From CAYXOX01 sp964466745 (lineage in GTDB: Bacteria; Pseudomonadota; Alphaproteobacteria; Rhodobacterales; Rhodobacteraceae): a DNA stretch of 31,271 nt. The translations under genes and the position numbers were made by a program. Under the pieces are notes generated by a model. It did not search any database, was not told where the DNA came from, and saw only the letters and a list, made by a program, of their open reading frames with translations. Numbering within the stretch: the stretch's first letter is position 1; every line of letters starts with the position of its first letter. The stretch is from NCBI GenBank assembly GCA_964466745.1, contig CAYXOX010000018.1, positions 1 through 31,271 of the forward strand, written 5' to 3'. Below are positions 30,599 through 31,271 of this stretch, one piece after another.

Positions 30599-31140
30599 TG
30601 CCCGCCCGGCCGGTGGTGCGCGCCCATACCGGGGCGCCCGCCCGGCCCGGGCCGCGCCGCCCGGGCGGCCTGCCCCGGCTTCACGGCGCCGCGGCCCGCC
30701 CCGACGCCGGGCCCGTCCGGGCCATGCCTCGCGGCGATGCTGCCGTGTAGAGCGCTTCGCACCTGCAGCGCGCGAGCCGCCAGCCCGGTTGAGCCCTTGG
30801 GGCGCGCACCCGCCGGGGCCCGCAGCGCCGGGGCAGTGCGACCCGGCCGCACACCGCCGCCGCGCTGCGACCGGTGAGCGGAACCGGCCAGGTTCTGCCT
30901 CGAGGAGATGACGCCCTGCGCCCTTCGCGCCCGTGGCGCGCGAGCCCTCGGCCCGGTTGCAGCCCACGGCGCCATGCCCGCGGCGCGGCCCGCGGTGTGC
31001 GGCGCCGGCAGCCACCGCCGCCTGTCTGCCTGCGTTTCCGCCCGTGCGGCTGCCGTCTCTGCCTGCATTCCACCATCAAGGGCGCAGGATCAGGCCTGCG
31101 TGCACCCGGCCCAGGGCCCGCCCCGTCCACGGAACCCACG
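30599..31140. other. Long GC-rich non-coding stretch with imperfect repeats
   Basis: No gene is supported on either strand; open frames here are arginine/proline-rich shadows. It contains an imperfect direct repeat (30768-30796 and 30936-30965, both starting GCGCGCGAGCC and sharing GCCCGGTTG), an inverted pair GCCGCACACC (30846-30855) and GGTGTGCGGC (30994-31003), and the perfect palindrome GCCGCCCGGGCGGC (30656-30669). A non-coding RNA or repeat remnant is possible but no structure is clearly recognisable. Confidence 0.5.
30620..30637 (+). terminator. Short hairpin after the chemoreceptor gene
   Basis: GCGCCC (30620-30625), loop ATACCG, GGGCGC (30632-30637), 21 nt past the stop. No T-run, so a weak terminator candidate. 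Confidence 0.35.
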
Positions 31141-31168
31141 AAAAAGGGCCCCGCCAGCGGCGGGGCCC
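31141..31168 (-). terminator. Intrinsic terminator of pnp
   Basis: On the minus strand, perfect 10-bp arms (GGGCCCCGCC / GGCGGGGCCC at 31146-31155 and 31159-31168) around a 3-nt loop are followed by TTTTT (31145-31141). It lies 25 nt past the pnp stop. This is the clearest Rho-independent terminator in the window. Confidence 0.9.
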
Positions 31169-31193
31169 CCATCCCTTGCCCGTCGGCGCGCGC

Positions 31194-31271
31194 CTACTCG
31201 GCGGCGGCGGGCTCGACCTCCTGGCCGGTCTCCTGGTCCACCACCTTCATCGAAAGGCGCACCTTGCCGCG
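31194..31271 (-). CDS. pnp: Polyribonucleotide nucleotidyltransferase (PNPase), C-terminal end
   Basis: Only the last 25 codons are inside the window. RGKVRLSMKVVDQETGQ is the typical last strand of the S1 domain and tail of alphaproteobacterial PNPase, followed by a short acidic tail ending AAAE. PNPase is a phosphorolytic 3'-5' exoribonuclease of the RNA degradosome. The stop (TAG) is at 31194-31196. Because just this fragment is visible, other S1-domain proteins are not fully excluded. Confidence 0.75.
   Translation of the reverse strand, partial: RGKVRLSMKVVDQETGQEVEPAAAE

Overview
The window is a compact, very GC-rich chromosomal segment whose third codon positions are almost all G or C. 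Gene content and order point to an alphaproteobacterium of the Rhodobacteraceae: a MutL with an intact endonuclease motif, an RpoE/ChrR pair divergent from a fatty-acid-modification operon laid out as in Rhodobacter sphaeroides (from memory RSP1087-1093), an RbaV/RbaW-like partner-switch pair, and a reductive pyrimidine degradation and uptake operon. About 30 genes cover nearly everything. At ten junctions the stop codon of one gene overlaps the start of the next by 4 nt (ATGA or GTGA).

Region by region. (1) 1-7131, plus strand: the 3' part of a dihydropyrimidinase gene, a small secreted protein with four cysteines, a group II PLP-dependent decarboxylase, an ABC ATPase, a small basic two-helix membrane protein, two permeases and a THI5/ThiY-like binding protein. 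This reads as a pyrimidine uptake and nitrogen-salvage operon, interrupted only by a 30-bp-arm inverted repeat at 4155-4250. (2) 7196-9226: a HAD phosphatase and a glucosyl-3-phosphoglycerate synthase-like transferase, together a likely two-step route to glucosylglycerate or mannosylglycerate. (3) 9276-12283: mutL and rmuC (genome maintenance). (4) 12394-18511: chrR and rpoE on the minus strand, and divergently a tightly packed operon of FAD oxidoreductase, DUF1365, GPH-like MFS carrier, DUF3833 and SDR. Each direction has a T(G/C)ATCC-N18-TA(G/A)AC promoter-like sequence, as expected for an ECF sigma factor driving itself and its target. (5) 18601-23433: DUF3775, LolA, a lytic transglycosylase lipoprotein, an AEC transporter, HspQ and a gamma-glutamyltransferase-family enzyme. 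(6) 23955-26010: an anti-sigma-type ATPase and STAS antagonist pair, and divergently free-methionine-R-sulfoxide reductase and RluA. (7) 26180-30598: an aldehyde dehydrogenase, a 1-Cys peroxiredoxin, a small hydrophobic protein and a polytopic methyl-accepting chemotaxis protein preceded by a CtrA-like site. (8) 30599-31271: a long GC-rich non-coding stretch, a clear intrinsic terminator and the last 25 codons of pnp on the minus strand.

Membrane oxidative-stress defence recurs: singlet-oxygen-type sigma control, lipid modification, methionine sulfoxide repair and peroxiredoxin. The least understood parts are the carrier/DUF3833/SDR half of the RpoE-linked operon and the decarboxylase plus two small proteins inside the pyrimidine operon. 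I see no tRNA, rRNA, CRISPR array, transposase or phage gene.
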